A stretch of DNA of 37,090 nucleotides from DASQUK01 sp035641315 (lineage in GTDB: Bacteria > Actinomycetota > Acidimicrobiia > Acidimicrobiales > VFJN01): the NCBI GenBank assembly GCA_035641315.1, contig DASQUK010000017.1, forward strand, positions 1 to 37,090, written 5' to 3'. Positions 8,501 through 17,131 of the stretch are shown here, one piece after another. Under the pieces are notes generated by a model that was given only the letters and a program-made list of their open reading frames with translations, was not told the DNA's origin and ran no database searches. How positions within the stretch are numbered: position 1 is the stretch's first letter; every line of letters starts with the position of its first letter. Made by a program: the position numbers and the translations under genes.

Positions 8501-8572
8501 GAGGACTCCTCCTGATGACGGCTCGGCCAGGGTGTGCAACTGTGGGGGTGATCTCAAGAATAGTGCTTGCCG

Positions 8573-8585
8573 CTGAGAGTCTCAG
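8573..8585. promoter_or_regulatory. Candidate MarR operator in the MarR/MMPL divergent region
   Basis: CTGAGAGTCTCAG is a perfect palindrome (6-bp arms, one central base) in the 185-base gap between the divergent start codons. An AT-rich TTAAGTTAAGTT follows directly (about 8588-8600), the only such tract nearby, and may hold promoter or operator half-sites. MarR proteins typically bind palindromes of this size. Location supports the call; binding is inferred. Confidence 0.4.
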
Positions 8586-8685
8586 TCGTTAAGTTAAGTT
8601 GCTGCCGCCGCGATAACACAGGGATCGACGACCAGAACGGTGTCCGTCCCGCCCGGCCGGTGTTTCGTCAACGGAGGTTCCCCTC

Positions 8686-10878
8686 ATGCTGCAGCGCCTC
8701 GCCCGGTTTTGTTATCGGCGCCGCTGGCGGGTCCTGGGTGCCTGGGTCGTCCTGCTTGTCGGCCTGTTCGCGCTCAATTCGTCAGTCGGCGGCAAGTTCC
8801 TGGATGAGTTCGACCTACCGGGATCCGAGAGCCAGGAGGCGGTCGACCTGCTCGAGGAGCACGGCTTCGACAACCGCGCTGGCGCCACCGGCCAGGTCGT
8901 GTTCCAGGCCGACGACGTCAATGACCCCACCGTCAGACAGGACATGGAGGCGCTGTTCGACGAGGTTGCCGAGGTCACTGCCCCCAGCGAGGTCGTGAGC
9001 CCCTACAGCGAGGAGGGCGCCCACCAGATCGCCTCGCAGGGTCCCGAGGCCGGCAGGATCGCCTACGCCGAGATCAACCTGAGCGACCGCGACAGCGACG
9101 AGTTGTACGACATCGGGGAGGAGGCCCGGTCGGTGGTGGCCGACGCCGACGTGCCCGGCACCCAGGTCGAGCTGGGCGGCGACATCGCCTTCGAGCAGCC
9201 GGAGTTCTCCAGCGAGGCGATCGGCTTCATAGCCGCCCTGATCATCCTGCTCATCGCCTTCGGTTCGCTGCTCGCCGCGGGTTTGCCGCTGATCACCGCC
9301 ATCTTCGGCATCGTCACGGGCATCGCCCTCGTCGGCCTGGTGGTCAACGTCATCGGCATGCCGAGCTTCTCCAACCAGGCCGTGGCCATGATCGGCATCG
9401 GCGTCGGCATCGACTACGCCCTGTTCATCGTCACCCGCTACCGCGAGGGGCTGCAGGAGGGGCTGACGCCCGAGTGCGCCACGATGCGGGCTCTCGACAC
9501 CGCCGGCCGGGCCGTGCTGTTCGCAGGATGCACGGTCATCATCGCCATCCTGGGCCTGTTCACGATCGGCCTGGACATGATCCGGGGCCTGGCGGTGGGC
9601 ATCTCGATCGGTGTCCTCATGACGCTGCTGGCCGCGCTCACGCTGCTGCCGGCCGTCCTCGGCTTCGTCGGCACCAACATCGACAAGTTCGGGCTGCCGC
9701 ACCGCCGGCGCGCCGAGCGCGCCGGCCACCAGTCGATCTGGTACCGCTGGAGCCGGGTGATCCAGCACCGTCCCTGGCGGGCCGTGCTGATCTCCGCGGC
9801 CGTCTTGATCGTGCTGACGATACCGCTCTTCGGCCTCCGCCTGGGGTTCGGGGATGCCGGCAACCAACCGACCGACACCACCGTCCGCCGGGCCTACGAC
9901 CTGATGTCGGAAGGTTTCGGCCCCGGCGCCAACGGACCGTTGCTGTTGGCGGCGGAGACCCCGGGCGGCCAGGCGGACCTCCAGGCGCTCGAGAGCCTGT
10001 CCGGCGATCTCAACGAGACTGAAGGAGTCGCCTTCGCCACGGAACCGATCCCCAACGACTCCGGCGATGCAGCCATCATCCAGGTCCAGCCCACCACCTC
10101 GCCCCAGGACAAGGAGACCGCGCACCTGGTGAACCGGCTGCGCGACGACGTCGTCCCCGAAGCGGTGGCGGGCTCGACGGCCGATGTGAAGGTCGGTGGA
10201 GCGACGGCGGCCGTCGTCGACTTCTCGAGATACACCGCCGATCGCCTGCCGTGGTTCATCGGCGCCGTGCTCGTGCTGTCGTTCCTGCTGTTGACGCTCG
10301 TGTTCCGCAGCCTGCTGGTGCCGCTCAAGGCCGTGATCATGAACCTGCTGTCGGTGGGCGCCGCCTACGGGATCCTCGTGGCGGTCTTCCAGTGGGGCTG
10401 GGGAGACAGCCTGCTGGGGGTCGGCCGTGAGGGCCCGATCGAGGCCTGGATCCCGATGATGCTCTTCGCCGTGATCTTCGGCCTGTCGATGGACTACGAG
10501 GTGTTCCTGCTCTCTCGCATCCGCGAGGAGTACGACCGGACACACGACAACGCCACCGCGGTGGCCAACGGCCTCGCCGTGACCGCCCGGGTCATCACCG
10601 CCGCCGCGGCGATCATGTTCTGCGTCTTCATGAGCTTCGTGCTCGGTGACGATCGGTCACTGAAGATGTTCGGGTTCGGGCTCGCCATGGCCGTGCTGCT
10701 CGACGCCACGGTCGTCCGCCTCGTGCTCGTGCCGGCCACGATGGAGCTCCTCGGCGACCGCAACTGGTGGCTGCCGCGGTGGCTCGACCGTGTGCTGCCG
10801 GTCGTGCACGTCGAGGCCGAGGAGGAGGTGGTTGCCGGTACCGCGCCCGAGCTGCGCGAGCCCGAGAGGGTGGGCTGA
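8686..10878 (+). CDS. MMPL family RND-type transporter
   Basis: A 730-residue transporter of the MMPL group of RND permeases, inner-membrane proton-driven exporters of lipids or toxic compounds. It has the duplicated layout: a membrane helix near residues 12-30, an extracytoplasmic domain, a five-to-six helix bundle (about 175-335), a second external domain (about 375-520) and a second bundle (about 525-700). The helices carry IGIGVGIDYALFIVTRYREG in the first half and FGLSMDYEVFLLSRIREEY in the second, with the acidic residues expected for proton relay. GGAGG precedes the ATG by 7 bases. The divergent MarR gene is its probable regulator, suggesting inducible efflux rather than a constitutive lipid role. 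Confidence 0.92.
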   Translation: MLQRLARFCYRRRWRVLGAWVVLLVGLFALNSSVGGKFLDEFDLPGSESQEAVDLLEEHGFDNRAGATGQVVFQADDVNDPTVRQDMEALFDEVAEVTAPSEVVSPYSEEGAHQIASQGPEAGRIAYAEINLSDRDSDELYDIGEEARSVVADADVPGTQVELGGDIAFEQPEFSSEAIGFIAALIILLIAFGSLLAAGLPLITAIFGIVTGIALVGLVVNVIGMPSFSNQAVAMIGIGVGIDYALFIVTRYREGLQEGLTPECATMRALDTAGRAVLFAGCTVIIAILGLFTIGLDMIRGLAVGISIGVLMTLLAALTLLPAVLGFVGTNIDKFGLPHRRRAERAGHQSIWYRWSRVIQHRPWRAVLISAAVLIVLTIPLFGLRLGFGDAGNQPTDTTVRRAYDLMSEGFGPGANGPLLLAAETPGGQADLQALESLSGDLNETEGVAFATEPIPNDSGDAAIIQVQPTTSPQDKETAHLVNRLRDDVVPEAVAGSTADVKVGGATAAVVDFSRYTADRLPWFIGAVLVLSFLLLTLVFRSLLVPLKAVIMNLLSVGAAYGILVAVFQWGWGDSLLGVGREGPIEAWIPMMLFAVIFGLSMDYEVFLLSRIREEYDRTHDNATAVANGLAVTARVITAAAAIMFCVFMSFVLGDDRSLKMFGFGLAMAVLLDATVVRLVLVPATMELLGDRNWWLPRWLDRVLPVVHVEAEEEVVAGTAPELREPERVG

Positions 10879-10948
10879 CGCATCTGCCGCGGGATTAGGC
10901 GGTTCAGCAACTATGAGCACGGCATAGATCCTGGCGCAGCCGCCTCGC

Positions 10949-11356
10949 TCACTCTGGGTCTGGCCGCCACGCCCGGGAGCGCTTGCGTTCGGCGGCCCGG
11001 CGCTTGGCCTCCAGCCGGGCCTCGCGGGCGGACCGTGACGGCCTTGTCGGGCGGCGGGGAGCCACCACCGTCGCCGCCTCGTCGATCATGGCCGCCAGCC
11101 GGCCGCGGGCGATCGTCCGGTTGCGCCATTGGGAGCGGGACTCGTCGGCCCGCACACGGACCACCGGGCCGAGCCGCTGGCGCACCCGGTCGGCGCCGGG
11201 TCCCTCGAGCGCCGCCAGGTCGGCCACCACCTCGACCGCCGACGCGGTGACGTTGCGGTGCTGGCCGCCGGGCCCCGATCCCCGGGCGAACCGCTCGTCG
11301 AGCGCCCCGGCCGGGAGGCGCAGGCCACGCCGCGTCGCCAGGTCGCCGTCACTCAT
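10949..11356 (-). CDS. arfB: Peptidyl-tRNA hydrolase ArfB-like ribosome-rescue factor
   Basis: 135 residues with the release-factor catalytic loop GSGPGGQH (26-33), Gly-Gly-Gln at 30-32, followed by RNVTASAVEV. A basic C-terminal tail (KRRAAERKRSRAWRP) matches the ArfB/YaeJ tail that enters the empty mRNA channel of stalled ribosomes. The protein lacks a stop-codon recognition domain, so it is not RF1 or RF2. It begins 4 bases after the stop of the upstream ABC permease on the same strand and is probably co-transcribed with it, although the functions look unrelated. Confidence 0.88.
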   Translation of the reverse strand: MSDGDLATRRGLRLPAGALDERFARGSGPGGQHRNVTASAVEVVADLAALEGPGADRVRQRLGPVVRVRADESRSQWRNRTIARGRLAAMIDEAATVVAPRRPTRPSRSAREARLEAKRRAAERKRSRAWRPDPE

Positions 11357-11360
11357 GCGC

Positions 11361-12149
11361 CTACGGCTGGAGCAACGAGCCCAGGCGCCGCCCCGCGACG
11401 CGCAGTCCGAACCACCCCACCGCCCCCAGGTACGCGGTGTGCAGCAGGAGCTCGGGCCCCATGTCGCCCAGGATGAGCGCCCGCTCCAGGGCGACGCCCT
11501 GGTACAGCGGGCTGATCCGCACCACCCATTCCAGGGCCGCCGGGTACTGGCTCAACGGGAAGAACGTCGCCGAGAAGAGGAACAGCGGGACGATGGCGAG
11601 CGTCACGTACTCGAAGTCCACGAACGAGCGCATGTACGTGGTCAGTCCCATGCCCACACCGCCGAACCCGAAGCCGATGAGCAGCGCGGCCGGCAGGGCC
11701 AGGACGCTCCAGCCGGAGGGCGTGAGGTCGAGGGCCCACATCGTCACCAGGAACGCGGTGGCGTAGAGCCCGCAGCGCAACATGGCCCAGGTCAGCTCGC
11801 CCCGCGCCACGTCCCGCACGCTGAGCGGTGTGGCGAGCATGCCGTCGTACGTCTTGGCGTACTTGAAGTGGAAGAAGAAGTTGAAGGTGGTGTCGAACAC
11901 CGCCCCGTTCATGGCCGAGGTGGCCAGCATCGCCGGGGCGACGAACAGCTTGTAGGAGATCGGTGACCCGCCCGGGCCCGGCAAGTCACCGACCAGCTCG
12001 CCCACGCCGATGCCGATCGAGAACAGGTAGAAGGCGGGTTCGAGGAAGCCGCTCACGAACACCGGCCACATCCGCAGGTACGCCCGCGCGTTGTGCTCGA
12101 CGACGCGGAGTGCCCGCCGCGGGCCGAGCATGGCGACCGCCGTGCTCAT
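11361..12149 (-). CDS. ABC-2 type transporter permease (second permease)
   Basis: 262 residues with about six membrane helices. Typical ABC-2 family segments are FVSGFLEPAFYLFSIGIGVG (about 33-52), YKLFVAPAMLATSAMNGAVF and LFLFSATFFPLSQYP (about 185-200), the last being the family hallmark before the final helices. Such permeases pair with DrrA/NodI-type ATPases to export drugs, polysaccharide or lipids. The ATG at 12149 overlaps the stop of the neighbouring permease as ATGA, indicating translational coupling. With two different permeases in the cluster, the complex is probably a heterodimer. Confidence 0.88.
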   Translation of the reverse strand: MSTAVAMLGPRRALRVVEHNARAYLRMWPVFVSGFLEPAFYLFSIGIGVGELVGDLPGPGGSPISYKLFVAPAMLATSAMNGAVFDTTFNFFFHFKYAKTYDGMLATPLSVRDVARGELTWAMLRCGLYATAFLVTMWALDLTPSGWSVLALPAALLIGFGFGGVGMGLTTYMRSFVDFEYVTLAIVPLFLFSATFFPLSQYPAALEWVVRISPLYQGVALERALILGDMGPELLLHTAYLGAVGWFGLRVAGRRLGSLLQP

Positions 12150-12970
12150 GGCGCGAGCCTCGCCGTGAAGGTGCGCGCTCCCCACCAGCATCCGCCCGCC
12201 ACGATGCCGACGAGGAACGCCGTGTGGCCGGCTGCCGACGCCACGCCGAGCGATCCGGTAGTGGCACCCCGGCACAGCTCGACCCCGTGCCACAGCGGCG
12301 ACACCCAGGCGACGGGCTCGAGCCAGTCGGGCAGTTGGTCGACCGGGAAGAACGTGCCCGAGAACAGGAACATCGGCACGATGCCGACCCGCATGATGAG
12401 CGGGAACGGTATGTCGCTGTCCTGGCCGCCGGCGTAGGCGCTGAGCGGCGCCGCGAACGCCTGGCCGGTGAGCACGGCCGCCGGCACCGCCAGCACGCCC
12501 CAGGGCGACGGGATGGCCCCGAGCAGGGCGGCGACCACGACGAACGCACTGGCGGTCATCGCGTGGCGGGCCGCGATCCACAAGAGCCGGCCGCCGAAGA
12601 CGTCCGGCGGCGATACGGGCGTCGCAGCCGCGGCGTGGAAGGTGCCGATCCACTTCATGCCCGCCATGACCGGCCACAGCGACTCGCCCGCTGCCGCCTG
12701 CATCGCGGTGGCGGCGAGGATGCCGGGGGCCACGAACACGAGGTAATCGACGCCCTCGACCGAGCTGCGGTTGTCGTCGACCAGTCCGCCGAGGCCCACG
12801 CCCATGGCGCCCAGGAACAGCAGCGGCATGAGCACGCTCGTGAGCGCCGAGGTCCGCCAGAACCGCCGCCACACCCGGGCCTCGCGCTCGGCGACGCGCA
12901 ACATGGGAACCGCTTCGGCCAACGCGTCGAACGCCGAACGATCGTGGATGACCGGTGCGGTGTCAGTCAT
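12146..12970 (-). CDS. ABC-2 type transporter permease (first permease)
   Basis: 274 residues, about six membrane helices, homologous in plan to the following gene: ALTSVLMPLLFLGAMGVGLG (about 40-60), YLVFVAPGILAATAMQAAAG, and MFLFSGTFFPVDQLPDW near 200-216. The ATG at 12970 has GTGAGGG upstream at suitable distance. An alternative GTG at 13000 would overlap the stop of the ATPase as GTGA and add ten residues. Substrate cannot be told from sequence. Confidence 0.87.
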   Translation of the reverse strand: MTDTAPVIHDRSAFDALAEAVPMLRVAEREARVWRRFWRTSALTSVLMPLLFLGAMGVGLGGLVDDNRSSVEGVDYLVFVAPGILAATAMQAAAGESLWPVMAGMKWIGTFHAAAATPVSPPDVFGGRLLWIAARHAMTASAFVVVAALLGAIPSPWGVLAVPAAVLTGQAFAAPLSAYAGGQDSDIPFPLIMRVGIVPMFLFSGTFFPVDQLPDWLEPVAWVSPLWHGVELCRGATTGSLGVASAAGHTAFLVGIVAGGCWWGARTFTARLAP

Positions 12971-12996
12971 CGCCGTGCCCTCACTCCACGCACGCC

Positions 12997-13950
12997 TCAC
13001 TCGTCGAGGGTGCGGCCGGTGAGCGTGAGGAACACGTCCTCCAGCGTGCTGCGGCGGACCAGCACCGAGTCCGGCTGGATGCCGTCGCCGGTGGCCCGCG
13101 TCAGCGCCTCGTCGCCGTGCGACGTGTACACCAGCACCCGGTCGCCCAGCGGCTCCACCCGGTCGCCGACGGCGCCGAGCCGGGCGATCGCGGCCTCCTG
13201 TTGCTCGGGTAGGGCGAAGCGCAGCTCGACCACCTCGCGGGTGCAGTAACGCTCGATGAGCTGACGGGGCGAGCCCTCGGCCACGATCCGTCCGTCGTCC
13301 ATGATCACGAGGCGGTCGCAGAGCTGCTCCGCCTCGTCCATGTAATGGGTCGTGAGCACGAGGGTCACGCCCTCACGCTTGAGCCGGTAGAGCCGCTCCC
13401 ACAGCAGGTGGCGGGCCTGGGGGTCGAGGCCGGTGGTGGGCTCGTCGAGCAGCACGAGCTCGGGCCGGTTGATCAGCGAACGGGCGATGATGAGCCGCCG
13501 CTTCATGCCGCCCGACAACGGATCCACACGTGATGTCCGCCGGTCGTCGAGCCGGGCGAAGTGCAGCAGCTCGGTGGCCCGCTCCCGGATCTGCGCCAAT
13601 GGCAGGCCGAAGTAGCGCCCGTAGATGACGAGGTTGTCCCACACCGTCAGCTCGGTGTCGAGGTTGTCGTCCTGGGGGACGACGCCGATGCGGGCCCGGA
13701 TCGCCGAGCCGTCGGTCATGGGGTTCATGCCGAGGACCCGCAGCTCGCCGTCGGTGATGGGCGACACGCAGGCGATCATCCGCATGGTCGTCGTCTTGCC
13801 GGCGCCGTTGGGCCCCAGGAAGCCGAACACCTCGCCGCGCTGCACCGCGAAGTCGACGCCGTCGACCGCGAGGTACTCGCCGAAGCGCTTGGTGAGCGCC
13901 TTGGCTTCGATCAGCGGCGCGCCGGAGGAGTCGGGCGGGTCGGGCATCAC
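12997..13950 (-). CDS. ABC transporter ATP-binding protein (DrrA/NodI type)
   Basis: About 317 residues. Counting from the ATG at 13947, Walker A is GPNGAGKT (45-52), the Q-loop is VVPQDDN (89-95), the signature is LSGGMKRR (144-151) and Walker B is LVLLDEP (164-170), followed by TTGLDPQ and the switch His in LTTHYMDEAEQL. A C-terminal extension of about 80 residues is usual in DrrA-like exporters. A GTG (13950) directly precedes the ATG; TACGGT lies 6 bases upstream of it, so the mRNA is probably leaderless and uses the GTG. First gene of a four-gene unit: ATPase, two permeases, arfB. Confidence 0.93.
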   Translation of the reverse strand: MMPDPPDSSGAPLIEAKALTKRFGEYLAVDGVDFAVQRGEVFGFLGPNGAGKTTTMRMIACVSPITDGELRVLGMNPMTDGSAIRARIGVVPQDDNLDTELTVWDNLVIYGRYFGLPLAQIRERATELLHFARLDDRRTSRVDPLSGGMKRRLIIARSLINRPELVLLDEPTTGLDPQARHLLWERLYRLKREGVTLVLTTHYMDEAEQLCDRLVIMDDGRIVAEGSPRQLIERYCTREVVELRFALPEQQEAAIARLGAVGDRVEPLGDRVLVYTSHGDEALTRATGDGIQPDSVLVRRSTLEDVFLTLTGRTLDE

Positions 13951-13979
13951 CCGACGACCGTATCGGCGGACTCCGACAG

Positions 13980-14393
13980 TCAGGACATGGTTTCGCGGTT
14001 CACATACAGGGCAGCGGCCTGGTCGAGGCCGCCCTGGAAGCCTGCGTATCCCGTGAGCGACACCATGACCGCGTCCGGGCGGTCGGCGCCCTCGCCCGGC
14101 GGCGCGAGCACCGTGACGGGTTCGTCGTCGCCGAAGCTGTCCGACGACCACGTCTGTGCGTAGTCGCCACGCCCGGCCAGCACGAGCTGGTAGCCGGCCG
14201 GCGGGTCCTCCACCACGAACGGCGACGACTCGTCAGTTGTCCCGACGGTCGGCCCCGGAGCGTCCCTGCGGGCGGTCGCCGCCTGCCTGGCCTCACCGTC
14301 GTCCGACCTGCAGCCCGCCCCGGCCAGGGCCAGAGCCGCCACTGCCGCCGCCAGCCTCGGGCCCGCCCGACCCCCCTGCGAGAAGCTGGTCAC
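13980..14393 (-). CDS. Putative lipoprotein, function unknown
   Basis: 137 residues starting at GTG 14393. A short basic N-terminus leads into a hydrophobic stretch (LAAAVAALALAGAGC) that ends in a lipobox with Cys near position 28, so a lipid-anchored exported protein is likely. The mature part is small, acidic and Ser/Thr-rich, with FVVEDPPAGYQLVLAGRGDY recalling a short beta-rich domain; I do not recognise the family. The frame stays open to 14441, but an earlier start would put extra residues before the signal peptide. It diverges from ppdK. Confidence 0.6.
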   Translation of the reverse strand: MTSFSQGGRAGPRLAAAVAALALAGAGCRSDDGEARQAATARRDAPGPTVGTTDESSPFVVEDPPAGYQLVLAGRGDYAQTWSSDSFGDDEPVTVLAPPGEGADRPDAVMVSLTGYAGFQGGLDQAAALYVNRETMS

Positions 14394-14413
14394 GGGCCTC
14401 GGTCTTCCCTCAC

Positions 14414-14419
14414 TAGGCT
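14414..14419 (+). promoter_or_regulatory. Probable -10 hexamer of ppdK
   Basis: TAGGCT lies 45 bases upstream of the ppdK GTG, in the gap between divergent genes. Unlike most genes here this gives a real leader of about 39 bases, and an AGGAAA ribosome-binding site precedes the start. Confidence 0.4.
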
Positions 14420-14464
14420 CACCCAGCGACCCAGAGATCAAGAGCAGAAGAAGCAGGAAACGCC

Positions 14465-17131
14465 GTGCCCTACGTCTACGCCTTCGACCACCGCCACAAG
14501 CGCCCGCCCATGGAGATGAAGGACCTCCTCGGCGGCAAGGGCGCCAACCTCGCCGAGATGACGTCGGTGCTGCGGTTGCCCGTGCCGCCCGGGTTCACCA
14601 TCACCACCGACGCCTGCCGCGACTACATGCGCTCGGGCTGGCCCAAGGGGCTGAACGACGAGGTTGCCCGCCACGTCCGCAACCTCGAGCGCCAGATGAA
14701 GCGGCGACTCGGCGACCCGTCCGACCCGCTGCTGGTGAGCGTGCGGTCGGGGGCCAAGTTCTCTATGCCGGGGATGATGGACACGGTCCTCAACCTCGGG
14801 CTCAACGACCGGAGCGTGAAGGGCCTGGCGCAGGTCACCGACGACGAGCGGTTCGCCTACGACTCCTACCGGCGCTTCATCGCCATGTACGCCCGCATCG
14901 TGCTCGACCTCGACAGCGCCCCCTTCGACGACGAGCTCGAGGCCGCCAAGCACGCCGTCGGCGTCGACAGCGATGCCGACCTCAAGCCCGATGCGCTCAA
15001 GGGCCTGTGCGCCACCTACAAGCGGATCGTCAAGGACCAGACCCGCCGGGCCTTCCCGCAGGATCCGCAGCGCCAGCTCCACGGGGCCATCGAGGCGGTG
15101 TTCAACTCCTGGGACAGCCCCCGGGCCCGCGCCTACCGCGACCGCGAGAAGATCCCGCACGACCTCGGCACCGCGGTCAACGTCCAGGCGATGGTGTTCG
15201 GCAACCGTGACGACGAGTCGGGCACAGGCGTGGGGTTCACCCGCAACGCCGCCACCGGCGAGGACAAGCCCTACGGCGACTTCCTGGTGAACGCCCAGGG
15301 CGAGGACGTGGTGGCCGGAATCCGCAACACGCTCGACCTCGACGACCTCGGCGACCACTTCCCGGGCATCAAGGACGAGCTGCTCGACATCTTTGCCCGG
15401 CTCGAGGCGCACTACCGCGACATGTGCGACACCGAGTTCACCATCGAGCGGGGCAAGCTCTGGATGCTGCAGACCCGGGTCGGCAAGCGCACCGGCCGGG
15501 CCGCCCTGCGCATGGCGGTCGACATGACCAGACCGAAAAAGCGGGGGTGGTCGATCTCGCGCGACGAGGCGCTGCTGCGGATCAAGGAGGACCACGTCGA
15601 GCAGGTGCTGCACCCGCAGTTCGCGTCCAACGACGTGCAGGTGATCGCCACCGGCCTGGCGGCGTCGCCGGGGGCGGCGGTCGGCAAGGTGTACTTCACC
15701 GCCGACGGCGCCGCCGAGGCCGCGGCGCGGGGCGAGAAGGTGATCCTGGTCCGCAACGAGACGTCCCCGGAGGACGTCCACGGCATGCAGGCGTCCCAGG
15801 GCATCCTCACGGCCCGGGGCGGCTTGGTCAGCCACGCGGCCGTGGTCGCCCGGGGCTGGGGGATCCCGGCGGTGGTCGGCGCCGACGCCCTGCGCATCAA
15901 GGGTCCGGCGTTCACCGTGGGCGACGTCACCGTGTCGGAGGGCGACGTCATCTCGCTCGACGGCACCACCGGCCAGGTGGTGCTGGGCGCGGTGGAGCTG
16001 TCGGTCGGCGAGGCCCCGCCCGAGCTGGACGTCATCCTCGGCTGGGCCGACTCCGTGCGCCACGGCCGCAATCCGGCACGGGCCCGGCTCAACGTGCGCG
16101 CCAACGCCGATACGGGTGCCGACGCCGCCAACGCCCGCGCCCGCGGCGCCGAGGGGATCGGCCTGTGCCGCACCGAGCACATGTTCCTCGGCGACGACCG
16201 GCTGCCGATCGTGCGGGAGATGATCCTGGCCGACACCCCCGACGGCGAGGCGGCGGCCCTGGAGAAGCTGCGGGCGGCGCAGCGCAGCGACTTCGTGGAG
16301 GTCCTCGAGGCCATGGACGGCCTGCCGGTGACGGTCCGGCTGCTCGATCCGCCGCTGCACGAGTTCCTGCCCAGCGTCGAGGAGCTGCGGATCCGGGAGG
16401 CGACCACCGGCCTGTCCGACGAGGACAAGAAGCTGCTGGCGGCCGCCGAGTCCTGGCGGGAGCAGAACCCCATGCTCGGCACCCGCGGCGTCCGGCTGGG
16501 CGTGGTCAAGCCCGGCCTGTACGCCATGCAGGTGCGGGCGCTGATGGAGGCGGCGCTCGACCGGGCCAAGGCCGGCGGCAAGCCGGTGGTCGAGATCATG
16601 ATCCCGCTCACCGTGACCCGCGAAGAGATGGAGGAGGCGCGCGGCTGGATCGCCGACGCCATCGCCCAGGCGCTCAAGGGCTCGCGACGCCACCTCGACG
16701 TGACCATCGGGACCATGATCGAGACCCCGCGGGCTGCTCTGTGCGCCGACGAGATTGCCCAGGTGGCCGACTTCTTCAGCTTCGGCACCAACGACCTGAC
16801 CCAGATGGCGTTCGGGTTCAGCCGCGACGACGTCGAGGCCCGGATGATGCCCGCCTACCTGGCCCATGGACTGCTGCGCCGCAACCCGTTCGAGACCATC
16901 GACGAGGGCGGCGTGGGAGACCTGGTCAGCACTGCGGTCGAGCGGGGCCGGTCGACCAACCCCAAGATCAAGCTTGGCGTGTGCGGCGAGCACGGGGGCG
17001 ACCCCGCGTCGATCGCCTTCTTCCAGCGGGTCGGGCTCGACTACGTGTCGTGCTCGCCGTTCCGGGTGCCGGTGGCCCGGCTGGCCGCGGCCCAGGCGAT
17101 CATCGGCGCCGGCGGGTCCGACACCCGTTAA
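14465..17131 (+). CDS. ppdK: Pyruvate, phosphate dikinase
   Basis: 888 residues, the usual size for PPDK, which interconverts pyruvate, ATP and phosphate with phosphoenolpyruvate, AMP and pyrophosphate. The N-terminal nucleotide-binding domain has LLGGKGANLAEM (about 20-31) and the SVRSGAKFSMPGMMDTVLNL block. The phosphohistidine domain has TARGGLVSHAAVVARG with the catalytic His at 457. The C-terminal PEP/pyruvate barrel has LLDPPLHEFLP, GTNDLTQMAFGFSRDD and the CGEHGGDP loop. The residue two before the catalytic His is Val (455), where most PPDKs have the regulatory Thr. AGGAAA precedes the GTG start by about 8 bases. Its stop overlaps the stop of the converging methyltransferase gene. Confidence 0.96.
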   Translation: MPYVYAFDHRHKRPPMEMKDLLGGKGANLAEMTSVLRLPVPPGFTITTDACRDYMRSGWPKGLNDEVARHVRNLERQMKRRLGDPSDPLLVSVRSGAKFSMPGMMDTVLNLGLNDRSVKGLAQVTDDERFAYDSYRRFIAMYARIVLDLDSAPFDDELEAAKHAVGVDSDADLKPDALKGLCATYKRIVKDQTRRAFPQDPQRQLHGAIEAVFNSWDSPRARAYRDREKIPHDLGTAVNVQAMVFGNRDDESGTGVGFTRNAATGEDKPYGDFLVNAQGEDVVAGIRNTLDLDDLGDHFPGIKDELLDIFARLEAHYRDMCDTEFTIERGKLWMLQTRVGKRTGRAALRMAVDMTRPKKRGWSISRDEALLRIKEDHVEQVLHPQFASNDVQVIATGLAASPGAAVGKVYFTADGAAEAAARGEKVILVRNETSPEDVHGMQASQGILTARGGLVSHAAVVARGWGIPAVVGADALRIKGPAFTVGDVTVSEGDVISLDGTTGQVVLGAVELSVGEAPPELDVILGWADSVRHGRNPARARLNVRANADTGADAANARARGAEGIGLCRTEHMFLGDDRLPIVREMILADTPDGEAAALEKLRAAQRSDFVEVLEAMDGLPVTVRLLDPPLHEFLPSVEELRIREATTGLSDEDKKLLAAAESWREQNPMLGTRGVRLGVVKPGLYAMQVRALMEAALDRAKAGGKPVVEIMIPLTVTREEMEEARGWIADAIAQALKGSRRHLDVTIGTMIETPRAALCADEIAQVADFFSFGTNDLTQMAFGFSRDDVEARMMPAYLAHGLLRRNPFETIDEGGVGDLVSTAVERGRSTNPKIKLGVCGEHGGDPASIAFFQRVGLDYVSCSPFRVPVARLAAAQAIIGAGGSDTR

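Noticed and set aside
14438..16993. 851-codon minus-strand frame opposite ppdK
   Set aside because: Antisense shadow of ppdK with no recognisable domain; long antisense frames are expected at this GC content.
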